This document shows, in pieces, positions 1 to 10,723 of a stretch of 64,000 nt of DNA (position 1 is the first letter of the stretch; each line of letters starts with the position of its first letter). A program made the translations under genes and the position numbers. This DNA comes from Deinococcus marmoris (lineage in GTDB: Bacteria > Deinococcota > Deinococci > Deinococcales > Deinococcaceae). Under the pieces are notes generated by a model that was not told the DNA's origin, searched no databases, and saw nothing but the letters and a program-made list of their open reading frames with translations. The DNA lies in the NCBI RefSeq assembly GCF_001949125.1, contig NZ_MSTI01000164.1:1-64000 (forward strand), written 5' to 3'.

Positions 1-45
1 GGTGGGCTTGCAGGGTGGCTCTGGCCCTGGCTGACGACTTTACCC

Positions 46-64
46 GGTATATACTCCTGATACC
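46..64. promoter_or_regulatory. Inverted repeat and promoter of vapBC
   Basis: GGTAT (46-50) and ATACC (60-64) form an inverted repeat over a TATACT hexamer (50-55). An AGGAG ribosome binding site follows at 69-73 before the vapB ATG. VapB-VapC complexes usually repress their own promoter through such palindromes, so this is the likely autoregulatory operator. The operator role is inferred. Confidence 0.5.
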
Positions 65-78
65 TACCAGGAGACACC

Positions 79-330
79 ATGACCAAGCATCTGCCCGCCC
101 CCACTAGGACCGCCAAGCTGTTTCAGACCGGGCGCAGTCAGGCCGTGCGCTTGCCCAAGGAATACCGTTTTGAGGGCGATGAGGTCATCATCAAGCGCGT
201 GGGCGACGGCGTGTTGCTGCTTCCACGCAACAACGGGTGGAAAAACCTGCTGGCTGCCGTGGAGAAGTTCGACGTGCAGCTTGAGCGCGAGCAGCCGGAA
301 ACGCAGGAACGCGACTGGGGCGAGTTCTAG
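79..330 (+). CDS. vapB: VapB-like antitoxin (AbrB/SpoVT fold)
   Basis: This 83-aa protein has the swapped-hairpin AbrB-type N-terminus, with the signature TGRSQAVRLPKEYRF near residues 18-32 and then DEVIIKRVGDGVLLLP. The C-terminal half is acidic and is the part that would wrap the toxin. An AGGAG site 5 nt upstream fixes the ATG. The vapC start lies 3 bp after its stop, so the two are one operon. Known role of the family: bind and neutralise the VapC RNase and, as a complex, repress the operon. The match is clear from motifs and pairing. Confidence 0.88.
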   Translation: MTKHLPAPTRTAKLFQTGRSQAVRLPKEYRFEGDEVIIKRVGDGVLLLPRNNGWKNLLAAVEKFDVQLEREQPETQERDWGEF

Positions 331-333
331 GCC

Positions 334-744
334 ATGTCTAGCCCCACGCATTTTCTGGACACCAACACCTGTATTTACATCATCAACAGGAAGCAGCCGC
401 ATGTCGCGCAGGTGTTCCGCCGCTATCAAATCGGGGATATTGCCGTGAGCAGCGTCACGGTGGCGGAGCTGGCTTACGGCGCGGCCAAAAGCGTCCGCAA
501 AGGCACGCGCGAAACCCTACAAGAATTTCTGCTTGACCTGATGATTCTGCCCTTTGATGAGGCGGCAGCCTGGGTATACGGCGATCTTCGCGCCCGCCTT
601 CAAGCCACAGGCCAGACCATTGGCCCCCTTGACCTGCAAATCGCGGCGCACGCCCTGAGCGCAGGCGTCACGCTGGTCACCAACAATACGGGCGAGTTTG
701 CGCGGGTGCCAGGGCTGGAGCTGGAAGACTGGTTCCCGGAGTAG
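334..744 (+). CDS. vapC: VapC-family PIN-domain ribonuclease toxin
   Basis: A 136-aa PIN-domain protein of the usual length. The acidic metal-binding residues expected of the fold are visible: D9 in FLDTNTCIYI, E45 in VTVAELAYG, D100 in IGPLDLQIAAHA, followed by VTNNTGEF. These coordinate Mg2+/Mn2+ for RNA cleavage; known VapC targets are initiator tRNA or 23S rRNA, and the target here cannot be read. It directly follows vapB with a 3-bp gap, so translation is probably coupled. Nothing suggests inactivation. Confidence 0.9.
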   Translation: MSSPTHFLDTNTCIYIINRKQPHVAQVFRRYQIGDIAVSSVTVAELAYGAAKSVRKGTRETLQEFLLDLMILPFDEAAAWVYGDLRARLQATGQTIGPLDLQIAAHALSAGVTLVTNNTGEFARVPGLELEDWFPE

Positions 745-747
745 CAG

Positions 748-936
748 TTAAGGCGAAACTGCCGCGTACTCCAGGCACGCCAGCACATCCTCACGCCCCA
801 GCCGGGGGTAGGCGTCCAGCACATCCTGAATGCTGTCTCCGGCGCTCAGGTGGCCCAGCACAGTTTGAACGCTGATCCGGGTGCCGCTCACGGTGGGCTT
901 GCCGCCGTTAATTTCCGGGTCTATGGCAATGGGCAT
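748..936 (-). CDS. DUF433 family protein (antitoxin-like)
   Basis: A 62-aa protein with the DUF433 signature: IDPEINGGKPTVSGTRISV, then the helix-turn-helix-like GDSIQDVLDAYPRLGREDVLACLEYA. DUF433 proteins usually sit next to a PIN-like DUF5615 toxin, which is absent here, so it is an orphan or works with another toxin. Its stop is 3 bp from the vapC stop (convergent). A TAAACT hexamer at 943-948, 6 nt upstream of the ATG, supports this start as leaderless. Confidence 0.75.
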   Translation of the reverse strand: MPIAIDPEINGGKPTVSGTRISVQTVLGHLSAGDSIQDVLDAYPRLGREDVLACLEYAAVSP

Positions 937-942
937 GGGTGT

Positions 943-997
943 AGTTTAGCCGTGGACGGCTCGCCTCCCTTGCTGGCACAGGGGCAACCGCTAAACT
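943..997. promoter_or_regulatory. Divergent leaderless promoters of the two small antitoxin-like genes
   Basis: TAAACT occurs on both strands as the ends of an inverted repeat: AGTTTAGC (943-950) and GCTAAACT (990-997). Each copy lies 5-6 nt from the start codon of the flanking gene, the spacing expected for leaderless transcripts. The symmetry could also be a shared operator. Confidence 0.5.
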
Positions 998-1002
998 GAC
1001 GC

Positions 1003-1197
1003 ATGACCACCGTGCAGATTCCAGACGAGATCGTGCGGCAGTTGATGCTTCTGACGGGAAAGGCCACGCCGGAAGCGGCAGTGATGGTGGCAATTGAATG
1101 GTGGCTCAAGGAGCATGGACACGAGGACTGTCTGCGAGAGCGGGCGGCCAAAGCCCCCAAAGTAGACCCCGCCCCCGAATCTCCTCAACCAGCTTGA
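1003..1197 (+). CDS. Small RHH/VapB-like antitoxin-type protein
   Basis: A 64-aa protein beginning MTTVQIPDEIVRQLMLLTG, a beta strand followed by a helix, then TPEAAVMVAIEWWLKEHG. This resembles the N-terminal DNA-binding part of ribbon-helix-helix or DUF2191-type antitoxins. The C-terminal tail is proline- and alanine-rich. No toxin gene follows directly; the next gene is a separate promoter-bearing unit at 1210. The start is supported by TAAACT 5 nt upstream. The family call is by pattern only. Confidence 0.5.
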   Translation: MTTVQIPDEIVRQLMLLTGKATPEAAVMVAIEWWLKEHGHEDCLRERAAKAPKVDPAPESPQPA

Positions 1198-1209
1198 TAC
1201 ACTGTCTCC

Positions 1210-1413
1210 ATGAGCGTTCAGACCGCCAGAATGAACCGCCAGGCCATTGAAGTCACCACCCTGGACGACGTTCAGGAGGACTGGCATTTCTGGCTGACCC
1301 GTCCGCCCGCCGAGCGTCTGGAAGCACTGGAACTGCTGAGGCAAATTCACTATGGCTACGATCCAGCTACCACCCGACTTCAGAGAATTCCTGAGCTTGT
1401 TGAACACCTTTGA
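1210..1413 (+). CDS. Small partner protein upstream of a nucleotidyltransferase
   Basis: A 67-aa protein with the pattern EVTTLDDVQEDWHFWLTRPP, then AERLEALELLRQIHYGYDPATTRLQR. Short proteins ending in this way are commonly encoded just before AbiEii-like nucleotidyltransferases. The stop lies 62 bp inside the next gene in another frame, so the two are translated together. TACACT at 1198-1203, 6 nt before ATG, supports the start as leaderless. It may be the antitoxin or a folding partner of the downstream protein; the function is not established. Confidence 0.6.
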   Translation: MSVQTARMNRQAIEVTTLDDVQEDWHFWLTRPPAERLEALELLRQIHYGYDPATTRLQRIPELVEHL

Positions 1414-1810
1414 GGTTCGGTATCTGCTGATCGGTGGCTACGCCGTCAACCTTTACGGCTTCGTGCGAACCACGGGCGACATGGATTTTTTTATTGATCT
1501 GGAGGCCAGCAATATTCAAAAACTCGTCGCGGCTTACCACGAGTTTGGCGTGGGCAGCGTGGAGGCTGCGCTGTTCCAGCCGGGCAAGATCGTTCGTATG
1601 GGTGTGCCGCCCATGCGCCTGGAAGTGCTGAACAGGATCAGCGGCGTGGACTTTGCCGAAGCCTACGCCGAGCGCGAAACCGTTGAGCTGGAGGGGCTGA
1701 GCGTGCCAGTCATCAGCCTGCGCCATCTGAGGGCCAACAAAGTCGCCAGCGGCAGGCCGAAAGACCTGGGTGATCTGAGCGAATTGCCGACGGAAGACCC
1801 CAACCCCTAG
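1352..1810 (+). CDS. AbiEii-like nucleotidyltransferase (DUF6036-type)
   Basis: A 152-aa protein with the minimal nucleotidyltransferase core: IGGYAVNLYG near residues 27-36, then the acidic metal site TTGDMDFFID near 40-49. It ends with the family tail KVASGRPKDLGDLSEL. Such proteins transfer nucleotides to tRNA or protein and act as toxins (the AbiE and MNT classes). The start overlaps the upstream small gene by 62 bp, with a TGAGG-like site before it. It could instead be a housekeeping transferase; the small overlapping partner favours a toxin-antitoxin-like pair. Confidence 0.7.
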   Translation: MATIQLPPDFREFLSLLNTFEVRYLLIGGYAVNLYGFVRTTGDMDFFIDLEASNIQKLVAAYHEFGVGSVEAALFQPGKIVRMGVPPMRLEVLNRISGVDFAEAYAERETVELEGLSVPVISLRHLRANKVASGRPKDLGDLSELPTEDPNP

Positions 1811-1952
1811 CCCCACCCCTCAACTCCCCCCAAGTCCACGCCAGCCAAGTTCGCGCGTGCCTGAGCTGAAGCCAGGGGACGTGGAGTATTACAAAGCACA
1901 GTCCCAGAATCCTATCTATCCTTAAAACATGTTATTGACGTAAAAAAATGAT

Positions 1953-1958
1953 ACATTA
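1953..1958 (+). promoter_or_regulatory. TACATT -10 element of the AT-rich membrane gene
   Basis: TACATT lies 5 nt before the ATG at 1964 in an A/T-rich stretch (about 1915-1963), consistent with a leaderless transcript. A TTGACG box is visible at 1935-1940, closer than usual to this hexamer. Confidence 0.4.
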
Positions 1959-1963
1959 TGTAA

Positions 1964-2497
1964 ATGAGTGCAGATGACTTTTTTGGCTTTCTGGGAAATC
2001 TGGCTCTCGGGGTGGCGGGAAGTACGATCTCCACCCTGGTCACGTCCAGATTCACTTGGATAGAACCTCCCCGATTCGCGGCAAGCTCTGAGCGCCCCTC
2101 ACCTGCCTTTATCTTTATGGGTCACATATTCATATGGCTGATCTTACTCGGCATCCCCTTCCTTGTGGCATTTGTCAGACAAGTTCAAGTAGAAGGCGTG
2201 ACGGTAAATGCGATTTTCGGAAGCGGATTGAGAATCTACGGACTGGTAGGGGAGTATTTGGATTATCCTACTGTTGACAGTAATGCTTTTTTAAAAACAA
2301 ATGCAATTGTTTCTATCATTCTCCTGCCCATAATTTCCACTCTTGTTTTTCCATTTTCCTTCTATTTAACAAAGTTTTTATGCTGGTTTCTGCGCAGAAG
2401 AGACTTCCATGAACTGCGAATAATGAACTCAGCGATGATTAGTCTTCTCTTTGTCTCCGCAGCGAGTTTAATCTTGTTTCAAGTTGTGAAGATTTAA
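1964..2497 (+). CDS. AT-rich multi-pass membrane protein, unknown function
   Basis: A 177-aa protein with about four hydrophobic segments, near residues 5-20, 50-70, 110-135 and 155-175. No family was recognised. Codon use (TTT, AAA, ATT, TCT) is clearly more AT-rich than in neighbouring genes, which suggests recent acquisition. It ends 3 bp before the convergent gcvP stop, with no terminator between. It follows the toxin-antitoxin-like genes, but no motif links it to defence. The start is the only ATG that fits the promoter. Confidence 0.6.
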   Translation: MSADDFFGFLGNLALGVAGSTISTLVTSRFTWIEPPRFAASSERPSPAFIFMGHIFIWLILLGIPFLVAFVRQVQVEGVTVNAIFGSGLRIYGLVGEYLDYPTVDSNAFLKTNAIVSIILLPIISTLVFPFSFYLTKFLCWFLRRRDFHELRIMNSAMISLLFVSAASLILFQVVKI

Positions 2498-2500
2498 ATC

Positions 2501-5368
<2,868 letters not shown>

Positions 5369-5430
5369 CGGAGACTCCTTGAAGGGAAAAAGAGAGGGGG
5401 AAAGGGCAAACCGTTGGCCGGGCGGGACGC

Positions 5431-5597
5431 TTCGGTTAACCCCCTCCCCGGCCCTCCCCCATAAAGAGGGAGGGAGAAAAGATATTCAGATACTCAGCCT
5501 TTTAGCTCCCCTCGTGGGGGAGGCTGGGACTCGCAGAGCTGCGAAGCAGAGGGGGGGGGCCACCGTGCAGGCCGCAGCGCCCAATCAACCCCTAGAA
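5431..5597. repeat. Dispersed modular repeat, copy R1 (gcvH-gcvP gap)
   Basis: GC-rich repeat with inverted CCCTCCCC/GGGAGGGA arms (5440-5475) and a module starting TTTAGCTCCCCTCGTGGGGG. Positions 5527-5554 (28 bp, containing CGCAGAGCTGCGAAGCAG) are identical to 17929-17956 in copy R2. The parts flanking that module match copy R3 at 42840-42897. Noncoding. Confidence 0.8.
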
Positions 5598-5604
5598 ACT
5601 GCTC

Positions 5605-5967
5605 TTACTCAGCCGTCTCCGCGTACTGCTCGGCGTCCATCAAATCCGCCCCTACCTCGGTCACGTCCATCTTGAACAGCCAGCCGTTCTCATAGGGCGA
5701 CTCGTTGACCTTCTCGGGGCTGCCGCTCAGCTCTTCGTTGACGGCGGTAATCGTGCCGCTGGCGGGGGCGTAGATGTCGCTGGCGGTCTTGACCGATTCC
5801 ACCACGGCAATGGTGTCACCCGCCGTGACCTCGCGGCCCACCTCGGGCAGTTCCACGTACACCACGTCGCCCAGTTGATCCTGCGCGAAGTCGGAGATGC
5901 CCACGGTGCCGTCGGGGGAAAGCCACTCGTGCGAGGCGGCGTACTTCAGTTCAGAGGGGGTATTCAT
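5605..5967 (-). CDS. gcvH: Glycine cleavage system H protein
   Basis: A 120-aa lipoyl carrier. It shuttles the aminomethyl group between GcvP, GcvT and the L-protein. The lipoylated lysine is K60 in [14 protein letters not shown]. The fold runs from YAASHEWL to the C-terminal ENGWLFKM. The reading frame stays open upstream into gcvT, but the ATG at 5967 has a strong CAGGAGAA site just before it and gives the standard N-terminus, so it is chosen. It lies 58 bp after the gcvT stop in the same operon. Confidence 0.97.
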   Translation of the reverse strand: MNTPSELKYAASHEWLSPDGTVGISDFAQDQLGDVVYVELPEVGREVTAGDTIAVVESVKTASDIYAPASGTITAVNEELSGSPEKVNESPYENGWLFKMDVTEVGADLMDAEQYAETAE

Positions 5968-6025
5968 GGTTGATTCTCCTGTGGAATGGGGGGAAGGACT
6001 GTAGGCGGGGGAACGTGCAGTCTTG

Positions 6026-7111
6026 TTACGCGCCCCGGTAAAAGGGCAGGGCCATGCGCGTGGCGGGGTGCCGCTTGCCGCGCACCTCAACTTCAAAGCT
6101 CTCGCTCTCGGCGTGGGCGGCGTCCACCAGCGCCATTGCAATCGGGTGGCCCAGCGTGGGGCTGCTGCTGCCGCTGGTGACGGTACCGACTTGCACGCCG
6201 TCCGCGTACACCGGATAGCCCTCGCGCACGGGTACGCGCTCCAGTTTCAGCCCGATCAGCTTCTGCTGCGGCGCGGCGGTGATGTGGGCGCGGCCCAGGT
6301 GTTCCTTGTCCTTGACCACCCAGCCGTAGCTGCTGCTCAACGGGTGGATGGTGTCGGAAAACTCGTGGCCGTACAGCGGGAACCCCGCCTCCAGCCGCAG
6401 CGTGTCGCGTGCGCCCAGGCCAGCCGGGGCAATGCCTGCTTCCAGCAACTTGTCCCACAGCGTCTCGGCCTGGGAGGCACCCACGAAGACCTCAAAGCCG
6501 TCCTCGCCCGTATAGCCAGTGCGGGCCAGCATCACGTCAAAGCCGAACAATTTGGCCGCGAAGTACGCGTTCTTCTTCTTGGCGGCCAGATCGGTGTCGC
6601 TGAACGGCTGGAGCAATTCCAGCGTCTTCGGCCCCTGCACGGCCAGCAGCGCCCACTGGTCCGACTCGTTGGACAGCGTCAGGTCATGGCCCGCCAGATG
6701 CTTCTGAAGATGCGCCCAGTCCTTGTCGATGTTCCCGGCGTTGACCACCAGCAGGTATTCGTCGGGGGCCACCATGTAGATGTAGATGTCGTCGATCAGG
6801 CCGCCCGCCTCGCCCGGCAGCCAGTTGTAATGGGCGCGTCCGGGGCGCAGTTTGCTCACGTCGTTGGTGGTCACGCCCTGCAAGAAGGCCAGCGCACCGG
6901 GGCCAGTCGCGCGAAATTCGCCCATGTGCGACACGTCGAACATCCCTGCGCTGTTGCGAACGGCGTCATGTTCGGCCTTGAGGCCCGCGTACTGCACGGG
7001 CATATCCCAGCCGCCGAAGGGCACCATCCGCGCCCCGGCCCGCAGGTGGGCGGCGTGCAGCGGCGTGCGCCTCAGCGTCGGTTCTGGCGGGCTATCGGGG
7101 GTCTGGGTCAC
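6026..7111 (-). CDS. gcvT: Aminomethyltransferase, glycine cleavage T protein
   Basis: A 361-aa folate-dependent T-protein. It releases ammonia from aminomethyl-GcvH and makes 5,10-methylene-THF. The N-terminal folate region has [20 protein letters not shown] and [25 protein letters not shown] and [18 protein letters not shown] follow, with the usual C-terminal barrel. It is the first gene of the operon. The GTG start at 7111 is preceded by TACCAT 6 nt away (7118-7123), so the operon is likely transcribed as a leaderless mRNA. The length is normal. Confidence 0.97.
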   Translation of the reverse strand: MTQTPDSPPEPTLRRTPLHAAHLRAGARMVPFGGWDMPVQYAGLKAEHDAVRNSAGMFDVSHMGEFRATGPGALAFLQGVTTNDVSKLRPGRAHYNWLPGEAGGLIDDIYIYMVAPDEYLLVVNAGNIDKDWAHLQKHLAGHDLTLSNESDQWALLAVQGPKTLELLQPFSDTDLAAKKKNAYFAAKLFGFDVMLARTGYTGEDGFEVFVGASQAETLWDKLLEAGIAPAGLGARDTLRLEAGFPLYGHEFSDTIHPLSSSYGWVVKDKEHLGRAHITAAPQQKLIGLKLERVPVREGYPVYADGVQVGTVTSGSSSPTLGHPIAMALVDAAHAESESFEVEVRGKRHPATRMALPFYRGA

Positions 7112-7117
7112 CCTGAA

Positions 7118-7123
7118 ATGGTA
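7118..7123 (-). promoter_or_regulatory. Leaderless -10 element of the gcvTHP operon
   Basis: TACCAT lies 6 nt upstream of the gcvT GTG. This leaves no room for a 5' riboswitch if it is the main promoter. Confidence 0.55.
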
Positions 7124-7242
7124 GCCGAGTGGGGGGCCGGGCGTCCGGGCGTGCCGGACACTATGGGGGATGTGGGGCGTGATTCATTGCCTGTGGCGTT
7201 CAGGCATTTCGGCCTTCAGACAGCGCAGTCCTGCCCTCTCCC

Positions 7243-7911
7243 TCACTCCACGGCGTAAAACGTTTCCAGCACGATCCGCTCCGGCACCTTGCGGATAAAG
7301 TCCACGGTACTCAGGGCCTGGGTGCGGTGGCAAGCGATGGCCTGCAATTTGCGGACCACCCGCGACGCCACGTCATGGCGGATGTTCGGCGGCAGCCACT
7401 CGGCCAGCAGATCCTCGTTCTCTGGCGGGGTGTCGCTGGCGTAGTACCACAGTACGGGGCGATCATTCTCCGGCAAGGCGTCCCAGGCGGCTTTCACGGC
7501 GCGGTGGGTGGTCACATGGTCCGGGTGGCCGTTGCTGCCGTTGGGCGGAAAGGTCAGCACGGTTTCGGGCCTGTGGCGGGTCATGGCCTCGCGGGCCACC
7601 TCGATCAGCGCCTCTAACGGCTGGTCTTTCAGGTACTTGTCGGGAAAGGTGTGCTGCTCGTGGACACTGCCGGGCGTGGTGGTCAGGCCGATCACTTCCA
7701 GGCAGGCGGCCAGCTCCACTTCCCGCATGCGGGCCAGTTCCTCCGGCCCCTCGGCCAGCCCCAGCGTGCGGCCCGCCTCGCCGCGCGTCAGGGTGACCAG
7801 ACCGCAGCGGTGGCCCTCCTCCAGCAGGTTCATCAGCGTGCCGGACGCGCCGTAGACCTCGTCGTCGGGGTGGGGAACGATGATCAGGAACTTCATCCGT
7901 GCGTCTGTCAT
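7243..7911 (-). CDS. PIG-L family deacetylase, BshB2-like
   Basis: A zinc-dependent LmbE/PIG-L amidase, 222 aa from the chosen start. The metal motif PHPDDEVYGASG near the N-terminus and NGHPDHVTTHRAV near mid-protein supply the conserved His and Asp residues. The closest remembered relatives are BshB2-type enzymes, which deacetylate GlcNAc-malate during bacillithiol synthesis; Deinococcus uses bacillithiol, but the substrate is inferred. Of three possible ATGs, the one at 7911 has TATGCT 7 nt upstream, the local leaderless pattern. It is monocistronic and divergent from the GNAT genes. Confidence 0.8.
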   Translation of the reverse strand: MTDARMKFLIIVPHPDDEVYGASGTLMNLLEEGHRCGLVTLTRGEAGRTLGLAEGPEELARMREVELAACLEVIGLTTTPGSVHEQHTFPDKYLKDQPLEALIEVAREAMTRHRPETVLTFPPNGSNGHPDHVTTHRAVKAAWDALPENDRPVLWYYASDTPPENEDLLAEWLPPNIRHDVASRVVRKLQAIACHRTQALSTVDFIRKVPERIVLETFYAVE

Positions 7912-7918
7912 GCCCCGC

Positions 7919-7924
7919 AGCATA
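7919..7924 (-). promoter_or_regulatory. Leaderless -10 element of the PIG-L deacetylase gene
   Basis: TATGCT lies 7 nt before the ATG at 7911 and decides between the three candidate starts of this gene. Confidence 0.5.
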
Positions 7925-7973
7925 AGCGTGCTGGCGGATGCGTGGCGGAATCGGGCCAGGTCACAATGCCAAC

Positions 7974-8975
7974 ATGACCCCTTTCACGCCACGGAACTTC
8001 ACGCTGCGGGAGTTCCGCAAACCCCAGGATTACGCTGCCGTGGCAGACGTGCTGAACGCCAGCAATCCGTCCTGGCCGCTCACGCCCGAACTGCTCCAGA
8101 GCTGGGACGAGGCGCGTGATCCGGCATTGTTTTACACCGAGGTGCTGGCCGAGCAGGGCGGGCGTGTCGTGGGCGCAGGCGGTATCGGCCACGACGACGC
8201 TGCCTTCGAGGAATGGCGTTACGGCGGTCAGATGGGGGTTCACCCGGATTTTCGTGGACAGGGCATCGGCACAGCCCTGCACGACGAATTGCTGCGACAG
8301 GTCAAGGAACGGGGGGCGCGTGAAATACGAACCATGTCCAGCGACGAGGCCAACGACGCGCCGGGCCGGGCCTTTCTGGAGAAACGCGGCTATATAGCGG
8401 CCTGGGAACGCTATGAATCGCGCCTGAACACGGCGGATGTGGACCTCGCCAGATTTGACGCTCTGCTGGCCTCTGTCGCCGCAGACGGCGTGGAATTCCG
8501 CTCTCTGACTGAACTGGCGAACGAGCCAGAGCGCAACCGCTGGCTCTACGAACTGGACTGGGAACTGTTTCAGGACGTGCCGATGGGCATGACCCTCACC
8601 AAGCGCCCGCTGGAAGCCTGGGTCAAGCAGGAGTTGGAAGACCCCACGCTGGCCCCGGACCTCTCCTTCGTCGCCGTTCGCCCTGGCCTGAATGACCCGC
8701 TGACCGGTCCATACATCGGCTACAGCACGCTGGGGCGCAATCCGTCCGGCTTCTATTACATCGGCATGACCGGGGTCAAGCGCGGGGACCGGGGCAAGGG
8801 CATGGCGAAGGCGCTGAAGGTGGCGGCCATGCGCGGCCTGAACGCGGCGGGCGGCGGCGAGATCCGCACTTTCAACGATCCGCCCAACGTCGCCATGATC
8901 GGCATGAACACGGCGCTGGGCTTTAAACGGACCTCCACCCGCTACCGCTACGAACTGAAACTGGAAGACGTGTGA
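7974..8975 (+). CDS. Double-domain GNAT acetyltransferase
   Basis: A 333-aa protein with two GNAT domains. The first spans about residues 5-155, with acetyl-CoA loop VHPDFRGQGIGTALHDELL. The second spans about 170-330, with TGVKRGDRGKGMAKALKVAA. Two-domain GNATs of this kind acetylate small molecules such as aminoglycosides or mycothiol precursors; the substrate here is unknown. CACAAT 6 nt before the ATG supports the start at 7974 over an earlier in-frame one. Its TGA overlaps the GTG of a second double-GNAT gene by 4 bp, so the two are co-translated. Confidence 0.85.
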   Translation: MTPFTPRNFTLREFRKPQDYAAVADVLNASNPSWPLTPELLQSWDEARDPALFYTEVLAEQGGRVVGAGGIGHDDAAFEEWRYGGQMGVHPDFRGQGIGTALHDELLRQVKERGAREIRTMSSDEANDAPGRAFLEKRGYIAAWERYESRLNTADVDLARFDALLASVAADGVEFRSLTELANEPERNRWLYELDWELFQDVPMGMTLTKRPLEAWVKQELEDPTLAPDLSFVAVRPGLNDPLTGPYIGYSTLGRNPSGFYYIGMTGVKRGDRGKGMAKALKVAAMRGLNAAGGGEIRTFNDPPNVAMIGMNTALGFKRTSTRYRYELKLEDV

Positions 8976-9940
8976 GCGTCACCGTCCGCCCCGCCACCGA
9001 CGCTGATGTTCCAGTTCTGGCTGAGTTGATGAGCGGGGCCATTCCGCGCCACCCGGTCACGCCGCAAAGGTGGGCACATGAGGTAGGCGAGTTGCGCGGC
9101 CACCCGCTGGGGCTGCATGTGGCGCAGTGGCTGGCCGAGGAAGGCGGCGTGGCGCTGGGTGTGGCACTGGCGCTGCAACTCCCCGGTATCTATCACCCGG
9201 ACCGCTACTGGGCCGAGGTGCTGGTGCCCCCGCAGCACGGGCGGCGCGGCGTGGGTGGGGCGCTGGCCGGGGTGCTGGAAGGGCATCTGCGGGGGCGCGG
9301 GGCGCGTGAACTCCTGTCCGGTGCATACGAGGATCAACCCTGGGCGGTGGCGTTCCTGACCCGGCGTGGATTCTCCGGGGCGCTGCGTTCCTTTGACAAC
9401 GTGCTGCAACTGACCGACTTTGACGCTTCGGCCTGGGCAGAGGAAGCCAGACTCCCGGACGGTCTGCGCGCCGTTTCGCTGGCCGAACTGGCGGTAGAGG
9501 TGGGCATGGACGCCGCGATTGCCGCCTTCCACGCCGCCTTTGCTGAGGTCCGCGAGGACGTGCCGCGCTCCTCGCCGCCCACACCGCATAGCCTGGAGAG
9601 CTTCCGTGACCATCTGCTGAACGCCCCCCACTTCTTTCCCGAAGGCATCCTGCTGGCCGTCACGGACGCGGGTGAGGTGGTGGCGCTGTCGGAGTTGGAA
9701 CGCAAGGGGACGGACCCGGCACGGCTGGACACCGGCCTGATGGGAACGCGGCGGGCGTGGCGGCGGCGCGGGCTGGCGCTGGCGCTGAAGCTGGGGACGT
9801 TACGGCTGGCCCAGAGCATGGGCGTCCGTGAGGTCTGGACCGGCAACGCCGATACCAACCTTCCCATGCTGGCGCTGAACGAACGCCTGGGCTACCGGCC
9901 CCGGCCCGCGTACCTGGAGATGCGCTGGGGGGGCGTTTGA
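8972..9940 (+). CDS. Second double-domain GNAT acetyltransferase
   Basis: A 322-aa protein starting with GTG inside GTGA at the previous stop. The N-terminal GNAT has VPPQHGRRGVGGALAGVLEG near residues 85-104. The C-terminal GNAT has GTRRAWRRRGLALALKLGTL and ends MLALNERLGYRPRPAYLEMRW, the usual last strands. It is a diverged relative of its upstream neighbour, so the pair probably arose by duplication and may act as a complex or on related substrates. No substrate can be assigned. Confidence 0.83.
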   Translation: MSVTVRPATDADVPVLAELMSGAIPRHPVTPQRWAHEVGELRGHPLGLHVAQWLAEEGGVALGVALALQLPGIYHPDRYWAEVLVPPQHGRRGVGGALAGVLEGHLRGRGARELLSGAYEDQPWAVAFLTRRGFSGALRSFDNVLQLTDFDASAWAEEARLPDGLRAVSLAELAVEVGMDAAIAAFHAAFAEVREDVPRSSPPTPHSLESFRDHLLNAPHFFPEGILLAVTDAGEVVALSELERKGTDPARLDTGLMGTRRAWRRRGLALALKLGTLRLAQSMGVREVWTGNADTNLPMLALNERLGYRPRPAYLEMRWGGV

Positions 9941-9997
9941 GTCTGCTGATAGTCGTCAGAAATTCCTTTCCATGCACCGCGCTCCGCTGCTGGTCCC

Positions 9998-10675
9998 ATG
10001 CTCCTTAGCATCGACTGGGACGCCTATTCCGGCACGCGCGAGTTTGTCTTTGACGCGCCCATCTGGGGAACCCGTGACCGTGAACAGGACCGTCTGGAAG
10101 CATGGCGAGAGCGTGCCCAGAAACGGGGTGGGGGAGAGTGGGCCGCGCTGGCGGAGGATTTTCCCCTGTATCCCGGCTGGCAGGCGTTGGAGCAATACGC
10201 TGGAGTTCCCGCCTTTGTCGCCCTGAGTCATGCCGACGCCTGGGCGTGGTTGGAACAGTTTCCAGGGAGAGACGTGCTGAACGTGGATTCCCACCATGAC
10301 CTCGCCAGCTTCAGCGGGGATGCCACGCGCGTGCGCCCCGGCAACTGGGCGGGCCTGGGCCTGCGCGCGGGCCTGATTCGCCAGTACACCTGTTTGTATC
10401 CGCAGTGGCACGCCGAATTGCCTGTCGCGGAAGGCTCCGATCTGGACCGCACCCGCGCCGAACTGCTGCCTCTGCTGCCCCCGGAACTGCTGGACCGCGT
10501 AACGCTGAGCCGCGCTCTGCCGCTACCCCCGCCGAGTGAAGTGGATTCGCTGCTCCTCGTCCAATCGCCCGCCTGGACCAATCCCGCCCACGACGCGGAA
10601 TTTCTGGCTCTCGCCGGGCATCTGAACTGCTCGCCGCTGACCGCTCCCCTGCGCCGCCCACCCTCAGACCCTTAG
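9998..10675 (+). CDS. UPF0489-like protein, unknown function
   Basis: A 225-aa protein beginning MLLSIDWDAY and containing VLNVDSHHDLASF near residues 89-101. The DSHHD cluster recalls the metal site of UPF0489 and ureohydrolase-like proteins. A tryptophan-rich section (WAWLEQF, WAGLGLRAG) surrounds it. No signal peptide or membrane segment is visible. The gene lies between the GNAT pair and a sugar kinase, all on the plus strand, with gaps of 57 and 48 bp. The family call is tentative. Confidence 0.5.
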   Translation: MLLSIDWDAYSGTREFVFDAPIWGTRDREQDRLEAWRERAQKRGGGEWAALAEDFPLYPGWQALEQYAGVPAFVALSHADAWAWLEQFPGRDVLNVDSHHDLASFSGDATRVRPGNWAGLGLRAGLIRQYTCLYPQWHAELPVAEGSDLDRTRAELLPLLPPELLDRVTLSRALPLPPPSEVDSLLLVQSPAWTNPAHDAEFLALAGHLNCSPLTAPLRRPPSDP

Positions 10676-10723
10676 ACCTTTAGACCCCTGGCCCACGCAA
10701 CCGCGCTAGCCTCGCAATCACCT

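Noticed and set aside
7112..7242. Possible glycine riboswitch upstream of gcvT.
   Set aside because: GGGAGAG and CAGGCAA-like fragments occur, but not the ordered glycine-aptamer consensus, and the leaderless hexamer 6 nt before the start leaves no room for an aptamer.
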